The position numbers were made by a program, and so were the translations under genes. Shown here piece after piece: positions 12,019 through 23,593 of a stretch of 64,000 bases of DNA. The notes below the pieces were generated by a model, which did no database searches, was not told the DNA's origin, and saw only the letters and a list, made by a program, of their open reading frames with translations. Numbering within the stretch: position 1 is the stretch's first letter; every line of letters begins with the position of its first letter. Source of the stretch: Hermodice carunculata (taxonomy: Eukaryota; Annelida; Polychaeta; Eunicida; Amphinomidae); the NCBI GenBank assembly GCA_964020975.1, contig OZ026618.1, positions 39,422,546 to 39,486,545 of the forward strand, given 5' to 3'.

Positions 12019-13105
12019 GTGTGTGTCAACACACACTTTTCTGTTTTTCTAGGAATTCTTTCTTTCTTTCCTTCTGTCTTTGTTTGTTTGTTTCTTTCTT
12101 TCTTTCTTTACAGGCTAATTTGTCCGACATTTCATTTGAAAAGTTTTATATGTAGAAACTCCAAACTTGGCACAATTAAAATTCTATGGATAAAGTGTGG
12201 CCTTTTTATAATGAGAGGTCATGCTTTTCAAAATTATGCAAATCAGGGCTAATTAAAGTTTTAAATCTAGAATATCTTATATATTATAGAAGATGTGGTT
12301 CCGAGTGTATAGGAGTTCGATCATAGCAAGGTAAAGGTCATCTCAAACGTCAAAGTCATGTCAAGGTCAAAGGTCAATTTTAAGCCCAAATTTCATTTTT
12401 GAGGTCAAAGGTCATTTCAAGGTCAAAGGCCACTTTCGATGGTGGCTTTCTTCTAGCCATAACTTGATCAATTTTTATCCAATTTTCATCATGTTGGGCT
12501 CAAATTGTAGCTATTGTAACCCTGCACATTTTTTAAATTTACATGTGACCTTTAAAGTTCAAAGGTTAAAGTCACGTGGACCTTTGAAAGTTTCATCCAG
12601 TCATAACTTAGCCAATCTCCATCCAATTCTAATCATGTTGGACTCAAATTGCAGGTATTGCTACACTGGACATTTTTATAAGAACATGTTACCTCAAAAA
12701 GGCAATGGTCAAGGTCATTCGGCCCTTTGAAAGTTTTATCTTGCCATAACTTGGTCAATTTGCATCTGATTTGGTTCATGTTTGGCTTAAGTTGTGGGTA
12801 TTGTAAAACTGTGCAATTTACATGTGACCTGTAAAGGTCAAAGGTCAAAGGTCAAGGCTATTTGGACTTTGAAATTTGCATCCAGCCATAAGCTTAATGG
12901 AATGTGAAGTACCAAAGGATAAAAGTTGTAGCAATTTGAATGATGCTAAATAGCACCATTAGAAATTTTAAATCTTGAATAACACCAAAGCTGTTATAGA
13001 TATAGATACCGTTCCAACTTCGGCTGCTGTGTTATGGAGTAGATGTATATAGCCATACCAATATGCTTTGAAGACACACACACTGATTTGCTATGCAGCA
13101 AATCA
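12019..13105. repeat. ~143-bp tandem array rich in AGGTCA half-sites
   Basis: Three diverged units, each containing CATAACTTG.TCAATTT.CATC followed by TCATGTTGG, start at about 12457, 12602 and 12744. They are separated by stretches full of AAGGTCA words. Exact AGGTCA-A-AGGTCA pairs occur at 12364-12376 and, as a triple, at 12835-12854. The region begins with a GTGTGTGT-CA-ACACACAC hairpin (12019-12036) and ends with a perfect hairpin of 9-bp arms (13084-13105, TGATTTGCT-ATGC-AGCAAATCA). This recalls the hairpin-ended element at 27.9-30.8 kb. Whether the hairpins are the true ends is inference. Confidence 0.6.
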
Positions 13106-13479
13106 TCATTCCTGGTTTGACACTATTTGGTTTCTCTTGTTTTTGTACATGTATTTGCTATAGATGTGTGTGGTATAGATGTGTGTGGTAAAGATGTAAA
13201 ACAATTGGCCCATGTAGTATTATCCTGGAAATTCTCTTTGAGCTTGACCTTGGTCATGACTTTGATAGGCCTTCAGTCTTCCAAAGTTGTTTTCCAGGCA
13301 CTTGCGAATAATCATAATATGGCAAATCATGTTTGATTTGTTTGCAGATGAAAAGGTAGTGGCTGACAAATAAGTTTTGTTTTTCTTACAGGCAAGCAGT
13401 TGCAGAAGTTGATAAAGCAATCAGTGTTGTAAACATGCACCATATAGGTTTATAGTACTGTCGAACTATTTTTTACCCT
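13106..13479. other. Unassigned sequence
   Basis: I see nothing that I can support here beyond the two tandem GATGTGTGTGGTA words near 13160-13190. Confidence 0.45.
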
Positions 13480-15660
13480 CGACATATAAAGTGCTGAAGG
13501 GTGTTGTCGAAAAAAACGAAAATATGATAATGCTAAAAAATATAATTTCGAAATTGGTGCGTAGACCTCCTTTTGTCAACTCAGGAATTATTATCAAGAG
13601 CAATTAAAAAATGCCGAAGATGAATATAATAATAAACTGCGTGCAAACTTAAATAATTCGGCCCAGAGAAACAAATGCTGGTGGCGCACCGTTAAGCACT
13701 TCTTAAACCGAAATAATTTAACCACTGTACCATCTTTGTTACATGATGGTAAAGTTATATCGGAGAGTGTGTCCAAAGCTGAAACTTTTAAGACGTTTTT
13801 TCTTCAGCAATGTGACGTTGTTTCCTCTACAGCTTTTCTGCTTGAAATCGTCGATCCTCCACTTGTCAACCTTAATTCATTAGTTATTGAAGAATCTGAA
13901 GTTCTTGACACTCTTTCAAGTCTTGATACTTCGAAAGTTTCTGGTCCTGATGGTATTAGTGCCAAGCTTTTGCAGAAAGCAGCACCTGCCATCTCAGCTC
14001 CACTTACAAAATTATTCAATACTTCTTTAATAAAGAAGCAATTCCCTTCTGAATGGAAAAATGCAAACGTTTCTCCACTCCGTAACAAAGGTTCTTAAAA
14101 TCTATGCTACAATTACAGACCGGTGTCTCTACTCAGTTGCACAGGGAAAGTGTTTGAAAAAATAGTATTCAAACATGTATTTAATTTCTTCTCACCAATC
14201 TGGTTTTATCCCGGGTGACTCAACTATTAACCAACTGCTTCTTCTTTACCATGAGCTTTGTCTTGCTGTTGACCCAACAAAAGGAAGTCCGCATAATATT
14301 TCTAGACATTAGCAAAGCTTTCGATAAAGTTTAGCATACTAGTTTTTCATTTAGATTAATGAAAGCTGGTGTTTCTGGAAATCTTCTTGATTGGTTTTCG
14401 GACTATCTGAGCAACCGCTACCAACGTGTTGTAATTGAAGGTCTGTCGTCCAACTGGGGCAAGATCAACGCTGGTGTTTCTTAAGGTTCAGTGTTAGGTC
14501 CACTGATGTTCATAATCTATATAAATGATATTGTGGACCTTGTCCGGTCTAATATCAGAATGTTTGCTGATGACACTTCCCTTTACCTGACAGTTGATGA
14601 CCCAATCACTGCAGCCAATATTTTAAACTTGGACCTACAAGATATTGATCAGTGGTCTAACGATTGGCTTCTACCAGTGACGGTCGAACATGCACAACTC
14701 GGCAACAATTTGACCTTCAACATTTTAGAGCGCGCACAGACCTGTTTGATAAATCTTTTTTCACTTCAACTGTTAGGCTATGGAACCAACTGCCTCTTGA
14801 CACTCGCAATTCGGCCTCCATCCATATATTCAAATCGAAAGTAGCCAAACAAATAATAAGACCTATTAATTTTTCAGAATTATACAACCTAGGGAATAGA
14901 TTTCTAGCTGTTCAACACACTCGCTTCCTTTTAGACGCTAGCCCTTTAAATTTTCATCTTTTTAAAATTGGTGTAAAAGATTCACCCAGATGTTCGTGTG
15001 GTGCACCTAATGAGGATGCATTCTCATGTCAAAAATACACTGTACCACGATCTCACCTTCATGCCAAAATTATATGTCTTGCTCCATTTACTATGCAAAC
15101 ACTGTTATACGGCTCGCCTGACTGCTCGCTCTCTCAAAATACCGAAATTTTCTTGGCTGTTCAGATTTTATCTCAGCGACTAGTCGCTTCAAACCAGTGG
15201 GGATTGGCTAATTTATTTATAGAACATCTTATCTTTTCTTCGTGGCTGGCCGCGGCGCCGGGCCTCCCCTCGCTTGGGCAAGGGTTCTCTCCGGCCACCT
15301 CCCGGTATATGACAGTGGGGGCCGTGCTGGTGTCTGTGCACGTGGGCAAATATCTCCTTTTGCAATTCCTCTTACCTACATCTCAAATTAACTTCACTAC
15401 TGAGCTGTAATTTACTTCTCAACATATTTCGACATTCAGGTATGCCTGTCATCTACTTCTTATTATTTATTTAGTTATGAGTACTCTTTTCACCATATGG
15501 CCCCTCTGTCTGTCTTGTCCATGTCTCGGTCCTCTCTTTTGTGTTCTGTCTGTCAAGTATCGTCTTGTGTACTCGTCTTTTCCAGCGAGAGGGATTAAAA
15601 TAGGGCATCACCCTCTTCCCAATTCTAACCAACTATATTATATATACCTCAAAAATATGT
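13480..15660 (+). mobile_element. Internally deleted LINE of a second family
   Basis: This is a non-LTR retrotransposon fragment distinct from the 7.5-kb LINE. It begins in the linker before the RT (CWWRTVKHFLNR near 13680), runs through the RT and ends near 15660 after a C-terminal Cys-containing segment. The endonuclease is absent (5' truncation). An internal deletion near 14680 joins the palm directly to the post-thumb segment. The 3' end is set by loss of LINE-like sequence before the 178-bp tandem array; no tail was recognised. Confidence 0.82.
13560..15412 (+). pseudogene. LINE reverse transcriptase, broken and deleted
   Basis: Visible RT motifs are KVSGPDGISAKLL (about 13930), FPSEWKNANVSPL (about 14040), YRPVSLLSCTGKVFEK (about 14115), a decayed middle, then GPLMFIIYINDIV (about 14497) and the catalytic FADDTSLYLTVDDP (about 14563). 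About 40 residues after FADD the sequence jumps to LFDKSFFTSTVRLWNQLP (about 14725), which in this kind of element lies after the thumb, so several hundred bases have been lost. The C-terminal part carries a CSCG motif near 14993. The middle section (14100-14480) has several stops and frame changes. Downstream GC-rich sequence at 15240-15310 stays in the same open frame. Confidence 0.82.
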
Positions 15661-15689
15661 AATTTTGAGAATGAAATACGTTTAAACCA

Positions 15690-16700
15690 AGGGTGTCGTC
15701 GTCCCGTGGGTCGTCCGTCCGTCAGTCCGTCCGAATTGTCAACGTTACCACGATATCTAAAAAAGTATTCACTGTAGTTTTACGAAATTTTTGTCACAGA
15801 AGAACGTTATGATGGACCAAGTTTCTGTAGAACACCAGCTTCCCCTGATTATTTTTAATCTACTTATGAAAATGTTTATGTATTTATTTGAAGGCCGTCT
15901 GAGTGGCGTCAAACCTGACAACGGTACGGCGATATCTCAAAACATATCTAAAAAAATATTGACTGCAGCTTCTCTATATTTTTGCATCTTATAATGGACT
16001 AGCTTTCTGTTTAAAACCCGGGTCTTCTGATAATGTTTTACATTGTATGAAACTTTTAATGTATTTATTTAGAAGCCATTTGAGTGGCGTCAACCCTGAC
16101 GATGTTACCGCGATATCTCAAAAGTATTGACAGCAGCTTTACAATTTTTTATCAGAGATGTATCTTATGATAGACCAAGTTCCTATTTAAAACAAGCTTC
16201 CTCTGATGATTTTTAAACTTTTTATGAAACTTTCTATGTATTTTTTGAAGGCTGTCTCAGTGGCGTCAACCTTAACACCGTCACTGCGATATATAAAAAA
16301 TATTGACCACAGCTTTACTTTATTTTTGTCACAGATGCATCTTATGATGAAAAGATGTTCTTATTTAAAACCGCTTCCTCTTTGTATTTAATTTTTTTAT
16401 ATGAAACTTTAAAGTATTTATACTTAAGGCCATTTGGGTGGTGCACAAGGGGAGGACGTTAGCATAATATCTCAACAAGGATCCATCGCAGCTTCACCAT
16501 CTTTTTTTTTTTTTTTTTTTTTTTAATAGTGGACCACATTCCTAGTAAACAACAGCTTCCTCTAATTATTTTTAAACCCCTTATGAAACTTTTGAAGTGT
16601 ATATTTGATGGGCGTCTAAGTGACGGTATACAGTACAGTGGTCTCTGTCACCAGAACTTGCCCCCAAGAACACATCCAAGTGTGGTCCTTCATTTCATAG
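15690..16700. repeat. ~178-bp tandem array, about 5.5 units
   Basis: Units contain GCGATATCTC, a TATTGAC.GCAGCTTTAC word, CTTATGATGGACCAAGTTCC, ATGAAACTTTTTATGTATTTAT and GGCCGTCTGAGTGGCGTCAA. Unit boundaries fall at about 15893, 16073, 16249, 16427 and 16609, a period of 176-182 bp. The left end has a CCGTCCGTCCGTC microsatellite (15712-15732). The fifth unit carries a poly-T insertion (16501-16524). A lone related module (CCGTCCGT followed by CGTTACCGCGATATCT) sits at 22,925-22,985. The array looks like the core of a tandem-repeat-bearing non-autonomous element. Confidence 0.85.
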
Positions 16701-17582
16701 ACAACAATATGGAAATTGTATGTTAAGAACTCTGCTGCAAAGTCTCCAAAAATGCAGAATTGAGGATAAAAAGGATGTGGGCGCGGACGGTAATCCATTC
16801 TTTGAACGCTATTTTAATGAGCTAATCATGGCTTGAATTTTTGGTAGTCATGTAACATGGTCGCTTTAGAAATGAGAAAGACTGATACTGAATCTAAATT
16901 TTTTCTGCAACTTAACTTTTTGTATTTTTTTAGGAATTCTACACAAAAGAAAAAAAGTATTTTCAAATATAGATGTGTATTTTGGATTTTAGTATTTATT
17001 GTGAGCACACCTTGGTCTCTTCGAAAATATTCTGTGACAATTCTAAAAGGGCTTTGTTAAATGCTTATAGTTGATCCTAAATAACACCATTTATTTTGCA
17101 GTATATATTCTGCTTTCCATTTTAGTGAGAGATAGACAAGGTACCTTTTTCAGTTTAAGTTTTGATGAAATTCCTTAGCGGCCGTCCGTCAGACTTTTTA
17201 CATTTTTCGATTGTAAAAAATCGTTACAGGTAATGTTTTGATTTTGAAAATGGATGTTCCGTGGGAGGTTCTCTACCAAGTTTGAGAAGGAGATCATGAT
17301 GCAATATTTTCCTATTTTTGATGAGTATTTTTACTTTGTTTAATTAAAAAAAATAAATTTCTTCTCAAAAAATGCTCAGCCAATTGCCTTAATATTGCAT
17401 ACAGAATCACCTGAGGCTATGTAGTTCACAGTTTGAGCATTATGTGGCGCTGCGTGTTTTCCTATTTTGTATGAAATTTGCATGCTGAGGCCTTTTTTTG
17501 TCTTTATCTCCAGAAAGGCTATATAGAATTGTGCGATCTGTTTAAAACAACAACAACAAAAAAAAAAAAAAAAACAAAAAAA

Positions 17583-17613
<31 letters not shown>

Positions 17614-18479
17614 AAAACCACCCAATGTCTCTTACTTTATGTATAGTGTACTTTGCTAATTGCTTCGATATTGAATAAATTGCTACCTTGGGTCATGTAG
17701 TTTACATTTTGGCCAACAAATGTCCATGAGATTTTAACTCCTTTGGTTTTATCGGCCAACGGGAATTTTATTGGTGTCATGTCAGTGCATGGGAGAATAC
17801 GTCTACCCCCCCCCCCCCCCCCGGTTAGTCTTGCGGACCCAATAACTCTTATGGTAGAAATTCAGCGTACTGTCATTAAACTTTAACTGTAGAAGAATAT
17901 TATTGGAAAATTGGGTGAGTTTGATTTTCAGCAACCTTGACATAGGTCAATAGGGGTCAAGAGATTTTTTTTCGCTTGTGGACAGAATAAGTTGTAAATA
18001 ATGGAGCTACCAACAGGAAACTTATACTGATGGAGCATCTCATAAGAATGTTTATAGCGTTCGACATTCAGTGATATTGACTCATTATTAAGGCTACCAG
18101 GGGTCATTCTCTTTTTACCCTTGCAATTAAACTGGCCATGAGGGTCTTCAGGCTGATCCAATCGTGTTACATATATACAATATATATATATATATGGATT
18201 AGCAGACTCGTATTAAATTTTAGCAGTCTACTATATGACTAAAAATGATATGTATATGTTACTTTTTCACGTATTAAAGAAATATCAAACTTTTGAGCCA
18301 TGTGTCGGTAAGTGCTGCCACTATACTAGCATACTGCAGCAACGCAGTGCATCAGTTGCAATATTGTAAAAACTGGTGCATGGAACGCTTTATTCTAAGG
18401 CACAAAGATGTTTCTGGGGCTAACATTCATCATATGTGTGAAGAGATGGCCAAGCAAAACTGTGTATCTTTTGACAGTG
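16701..18479. other. Unassigned sequence with AnC tract and poly-C
   Basis: No gene is supported. Diverged modules of the same general repeat style (GGCCGTCCGTCAG at about 17180; TATGTAGTTCACA at about 17418 and CATGTAGTTTACA at about 17694) suggest more decayed tandem-repeat elements. An A-rich AnC tract runs from 17540 to 17617, poly-C lies at about 17807-17822 and a short (AT)n at 18176-18196. Confidence 0.45.
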
Positions 18480-18850
18480 AATGTTAAGTAGAGTTCAAGC
18501 CTTTTTTCCGTTTGACTCCACAAGTCTTATATCTTGGTGAGTGTGGATCTTGGGCCCATGGCTACTACTAACTACTACCAGAAGTGTACATATGATGTTG
18601 ATGATTTTGATCTTCAGTGACCTTGGAAGGCCAAACAGACACATTGACTTATATCTTTGCAATGGTGGATCCTGGGCCCATGGTTATCCTTGATCATCAC
18701 TAGGAATGTTCCTGTGGGTTTTCTTTTGGTGTTCTAAATTTGGATTTTGAATGACCTTCAAAGCTCACACTGACATATTGGCCTACATCGTGGTAAGTAT
18801 TGAACCTTCAGTCAACTATTGATAAGTACTAGTACAGTTCATGTATAGAT
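18480..18850. repeat. ~122-bp tandem repeat, about 3 units
   Basis: GTGGATCTTGGGCCCATGG at 18543 and GTGGATCCTGGGCCCATGG at 18665 are 122 bp apart. A third, more diverged unit follows near 18788 (GTGGTAAGTATTGAACC). Each unit contains a GACCTT word. It belongs to the same general class of GACCTT-rich arrays seen elsewhere in the window. Confidence 0.65.
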
Positions 18851-19369
18851 TAGTTAAGTGTGCATTTGCAGTAGCAGATTCCAGTCAACAGAGTACAGAA
18901 TCACAATGATTTTCCTGTTTTATGTTCTAACTCCAATATGCATTTTTTGAAGTTGTAAATGACCATCTAGGCTCTAATTTTGTAACACGTTTAAAGATTT
19001 TCTGACAATTTGAGGTCAGTCAGCTTGTATAGTGTTGGCACATGTATTCCTTGACCTTGGGGTCATGTGCTGGACAAGGTCACTTCAGGTACAGATGTTT
19101 GAACAGTTCCTACATACCCAATACCGTAGTTTTGTATTTTTTGCACATGTTTTTCTCTGACAGGCTTACATATTGTCTGGGGGGGGGGGGTAAACCGGGA
19201 AAGTATTAAAATGCTTAAGGGTGACAGGATGTCATCCGGCATTTTTCGGAAGTATATACCAAGGTCTCTCAAAATCAGCTAAAAACAACAAAAAAACAAA
19301 AAAAAAAAACAAAAAAAAAAAAAAAAAAAACAAAAACAAAAACAAAAACAAAAAAAAAAAAAAAAAAAT
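18851..19369. other. Unassigned sequence ending in A-rich AnC tract
   Basis: No gene. Poly-G lies at about 19178-19190 and an A-rich AnC tract at 19285-19368, directly against the 3' end of the reversed LINE copy that follows. Confidence 0.5.
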
Positions 19370-20750
19370 TTATCGCTTTTGTACCCAATTTGGGTTCACA
19401 GCATCCAAAAGTCTGTACAATACAGTATCTACTAATAAATTGCAATTAAAGAAACAAACATAGTTAAAACGATACTCACATAAAATCCAATCATCTGTCC
19501 AATAACTTTCTGTTTCTTTTCTGAAACATATTATGTACACACTTGCCAACTGGCACCGTCATCTCGCAGTCAGGGGGAAAAAAGCTAAATGAGAATTCCT
19601 GTGTTGAGAGGGATAAAATTGAAATCAGATCATTTCTCTTATTGCTGTACAACGAACAGTAAATTAAAAATGTTCTTCGGATTCAATTTGGCCAGAGTCA
19701 CAAAATTTGCATTTACTCTTTCTTTGACTAATTCGTGTTTATATGTGCCAACTTCACTACGCAATGCATGGCTGCTTAGGTGCCGCTTTTGAAGAGCTTT
19801 CCTATATCTAAAAGATTTGATGGAACTTAAATATATTTCTTTTACATAATATACCTTGAAATTTCTATATGTTCTAAGTGTGGTACCTGATCCATTTATT
19901 ACATTGTCATTGCACAGAGATCACCGAACAGTTGGGCGTGTTGATCTTGTACGCGTATTCTCAATCTTTAGAAACACATCAGGTATGACATCTTTGCCTT
20001 TGTTTTTCCACACATTAAAGAATCCATTGTGCTCAAGTATTTTTCCTGACAACTGACAGCCACACAATGTCGCCTGCCACATCTAAGGAAGAAGTGTCAT
20101 TTAAGGAACTTAGCAGTTATATTATCTGAGCCCAGGTTTGCAATTTTTAACCAGTATTTTGTTATTTTAAATATCATGACAATATAGAGTAGGTAACTTC
20201 CCAGCTCGGGTAAAGATGCTAAATTATGAGCTTTGTTGGATACTCCATGGATGAATTTACTAAAATCAGCTTGCACCTTTCCTGATTCATGAATATTTAT
20301 GACATTTTGAGTATGTGGGTAGCAAAAGTCCCTTCCAGTTTTCAAGTTTTTCTAGGATGGAAGAGACCATGCTTCACCTCATAGAACGCCATTGGCTTAA
20401 CATTAGAATCAAATAAAGTGAGAGCTACATCACGCGTTATCAAATTATTCCTGTCTGACAGAAAACTGCGTTTCAACATAGGACAGCCTTTTGTACTTTG
20501 TCAGCACGGTGTTTTCCCGCATAAGAACACACCCAACCTCCTTGAATCATGAACTGAGATACTCTACACAGCTATCTATACAAAAGTCCTTACCCATATT
20601 TTTTCCAGTGATTCACCCTATTTGTTAAAAGTCATTCCCATCCTTTTGTCCATATGAACATCCAGATCTCGTTTGAGACAGCAGCTGTTAGATTATTTTG
20701 CATTATTGTTGGAGTCCAAAGGAAAAATCTGACAACCGCATAAGATCGTC
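19370..20750 (-). mobile_element. Second copy of the 7.5-kb LINE family, 5'-truncated
   Basis: On the reverse strand this matches the forward LINE from about 9910 (just at the FADD box) to its 3' end at about 11330. Shared blocks include the thumb/C-terminal peptide INIHESGKVQADFSKF (20240-20290), SNKAHNLASLPELG, the tract complementary to GGCGGTGCCAGTCGGCAAG (about 19545-19565) and the 3' UTR with AACCCAAATTGGGTACAAA (about 19378-19396). Identity by eye is roughly 80%, with many small indels and stops. The 5' truncation point is near 20750. The two copies lie in opposite orientation about 8 kb apart. Confidence 0.9.
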
Positions 20751-20920
20751 AGATAAAGATGTGAATAAACGTATTATTTTCACATCCATTTTTTAAAGCA
20801 CATCGTGTGGTGAGAACAACCCATGAGTCATCAATGTATCAATTTTGAACATGGTCAATCCAGAGAACCTTTAATTTTATTTTCTTCTCTTCTATGTAAT
20901 ATATACCGCTATGTGTACGA
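20751..20920. other. Unassigned sequence
   Basis: Short unassigned stretch between the truncated LINE end and the AT microsatellite. Confidence 0.4.
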
Positions 20921-20921
20921 A

Positions 20922-20979
<58 letters not shown>

Positions 20980-20986
20980 GTATGTA

Positions 20987-21023
<37 letters not shown>

Positions 21024-21024
21024 G

Positions 21025-21085
<61 letters not shown>
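20921..21085. repeat. (AT)n microsatellite, about 165 bp
   Basis: An AT dinucleotide tract with a few GTATGT and CATATA interruptions. Tyr/Ile-rich frames on both strands come from it. Confidence 0.95.
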
Positions 21086-21088
<3 letters not shown>

Positions 21089-21747
21089 CACCAAAAGTGA
21101 GTTTTGACAGATGCGTGTCTTTTGCCCTTTTGAAACCCAACTTGTAAAAAATGTTGTTTCTATGGCGTGAGATCAATTATAGGGTGGACCGACTTCACCC
21201 CTGTCCGATTAGGCCCAGTAACTATGTTTCAAGTTACCAAATCGCTCGCACAATATAGGCCTAAAGTCACCAATAGGCCTACTTTTTTGGCAGACACAGT
21301 TTTTTTTTTGTATAGGGTCGACCATGTTGGATATTACTAAGAGTTTTCCTCTTGCTGCCTTTCATATTTTTCCCAGACTATACGCAGTCTGTCACATTGA
21401 TTTAGCTTGAGCGATCATGACCTCCGCACTCAATGATACTAGGCCTACAGTTTCATATTTCTTTGTCAAAGATACAGTGCTAAAATTCCACTTTAACCAA
21501 TTCACAAATTTTGGTACGCCATCGCATACATTTTCCATATATTCTCAAAAAAAAAAAAAAAAAAAAAAAAAAACGTCGTTTTTTCACATATCTATTTAGA
21601 TTCATTATAATTTCAGCCAATCTCTACTCGAAATTTAAAGCTATGTACGCATTTATGTTTGTTTGACCATGCGCAGAACATAGCCTACACATGCAATCCT
21701 GCGCACATGTCCGATTGCTTCATGATCACATTGTCCTTGTGAATGGC
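21086..21747. other. Unassigned sequence, GGCCTA-rich
   Basis: No gene is supported. The word AGGCCTA recurs (about 21258, 21287 and 21440), and there is a poly-A run at 21546-21573. Confidence 0.45.
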
Positions 21748-22122
21748 ATTTTAACCCCGGGGGGGGGGGGGGGAAGGTACTTCCTATACCTTGCTATACG
21801 GGTAGGCGCCGCGGAAAAGACCCCCTATTTTCGGTACTTGTCGCTCTCTAAGACCCCCCTTTTTCCTGCTTGTAGCTCTAAAAGACCGCCCTTTTTCGCT
21901 TGTCTCACCCAAAGACCCCTGTGTTTCTCAATTCCTGTCTCCAAATTGCCCCCAAATACACCAAATTTTATGTAAAATTTCATTTCTTTTTCAATACAAG
22001 CTCCAAAAGACCCCCCATTTTCACATTGGTTCCGCTCCCGGTGGGTCCGGGTTTTGTACCCTCGGTGGAGCCTACCCACCAAAAATTCCGGGGAGTACCC
22101 CCCCTCCCCCCGGGATTTTAAC
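21748..22122. mobile_element. 359-bp DNA transposon with ATTTTAAC duplication
   Basis: The element spans 21756-22114. Its ends are CCCGGGGGG...GGTACTTCC and the inverted GGGGAGTACCCCCCC...CCCGGG. An exact 8-bp direct repeat, ATTTTAAC, flanks both sides (21748-21755 and 22115-22122). Inside is a ~35-45-bp degenerate minisatellite with the unit AAAGACCCCCCTTTTTCGCTT (words at about 21815, 21849, 21888, 21911 and 21995). There is no transposase. An 8-bp duplication fits the hAT superfamily, although the G/C-run termini are unusual. Open frames through it are repeat by-products. Confidence 0.85.
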
Positions 22123-23593
22123 TGACCAGTCAATGCTGATTCTTTTTATTTCTAAAGGAAACTTGTTTTTCACCTTAGGCATGACAGCGGGGGAGGATAG
22201 AAGACCAATTTGATGAGCTGATTACGTTGGTTAGCCTTCACCGGGTTTGGTGAAACCTACCCAACAGCTGAAACAATGTCAACCATGCAAATCAAGTGCA
22301 TGCTTCTTTTAATTTTTATTTTTATTTATTTATTTTTTTAAAAATTTTTGGTGACTCAATGATCAACTTTACCCGAAGTTTATTGATCGTAACAACCAAC
22401 AGTCGGTACCTGCAGCGACTTGCAAACGACTAAGTGCCTAGTGGTTTCGTTGAGGAGGGGAAACTGACTGGACAACTTTGAATTTCACGCTCAGAGCGTT
22501 ACTGGGAAAGTGTGAGGCAGGATAGGCCTAATTCCGGCTCTGTTCTTAGTATTCCTATTTGTATTCAAACTATTGTCATTTTTCTTCATTATTCAAGCAC
22601 TTCAAACTCTTTGTGTGTCGGTTGCAGCACTGTAGAACTCGACCTCAGTTGCAACCACGACTTTGAGCGAACCTGAAAATAGGCCTATTAAGTTATTGAC
22701 GCCTTATTGTGCAATGTAACTCGTGTCTGAAGAAACCGGATCAAAAAAAAAAAAAAAAAAAAAAAATGCACAGCCTACGATTCGATACCTGACAATAATG
22801 TCCCGCTGAAAACACTAGCCTAATCAAAGTACACATGTATTTCTGCGGTGTCCAGACAAGATATGATAGACCCAATCTTAGTTTTTAAGGGTCCGCCCCA
22901 TGCCGAACCCTTTGTGTCATCGGGTCGTCCTCCGTCCGTATGTCCGTCCGGATGTGCACATTCTCGTTACCGCGATATCTACAAAATGCCTCCCTGTATT
23001 TTGCTCAAAATAGGCAGTATGCATATCTAGCATGCCAAGATTAACTGCTTAGATTTTGGTGTTACCATTACTGAATTTGAGCAATTTCAGCATTTTTTTT
23101 TTATGACAGACCCTTCAGACAACGCTTTGCGTTGAATGTATGTCTAGTTTGCTTATGATCTCTTCAACAATATAGGATACTTTAATCCTGTTAATGGACG
23201 GTGGGAATCTTTTCCAGTCGCTGTCCCACTTTGAGCGAACCTGAAGATTTTTTGCCTTCGCTAGGCCTATGATATAATATCTTTTGGACACAGGTGGTCC
23301 TGTCTCAGTGTCTGTGTGGCGGTCCTTTGATGATAATTGGGTGGGGTTTTGCATGGCATCTTGTAGCCTTTAATTCTTTTTTTTCTTCAGATCCATGAAA
23401 GTTTAGTAGCTTTTTTTTTCTTGTTCAGAACCACGCTTTCAAATCTGGGCTGTTCACAGCATAGGCCTAACCACCACCGGAACATGTCTGCATGTCGCAG
23501 GCTTCTGACCATTAAGCCTACCATGATTACGCAATAGGGCCTAGGACCATTCCGCGCATTGCTAAGCTAAGCCACCTGGTTGGCAACAGGCCG
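22123..23593. other. Unassigned sequence with small repeat modules
   Basis: No gene is supported. A CCGTCCGT/GCGATATCT module (22,925-22,985) matches the start of the 15.7-kb tandem array. The AGGCCTA word recurs at about 22525, 22682, 23263 and 23463. Poly-A lies at 22743-22766. Confidence 0.45.

Noticed and set aside
20823-21176. Tyr/Ile frames around 21 kb
   Set aside because: AT microsatellite artefacts.
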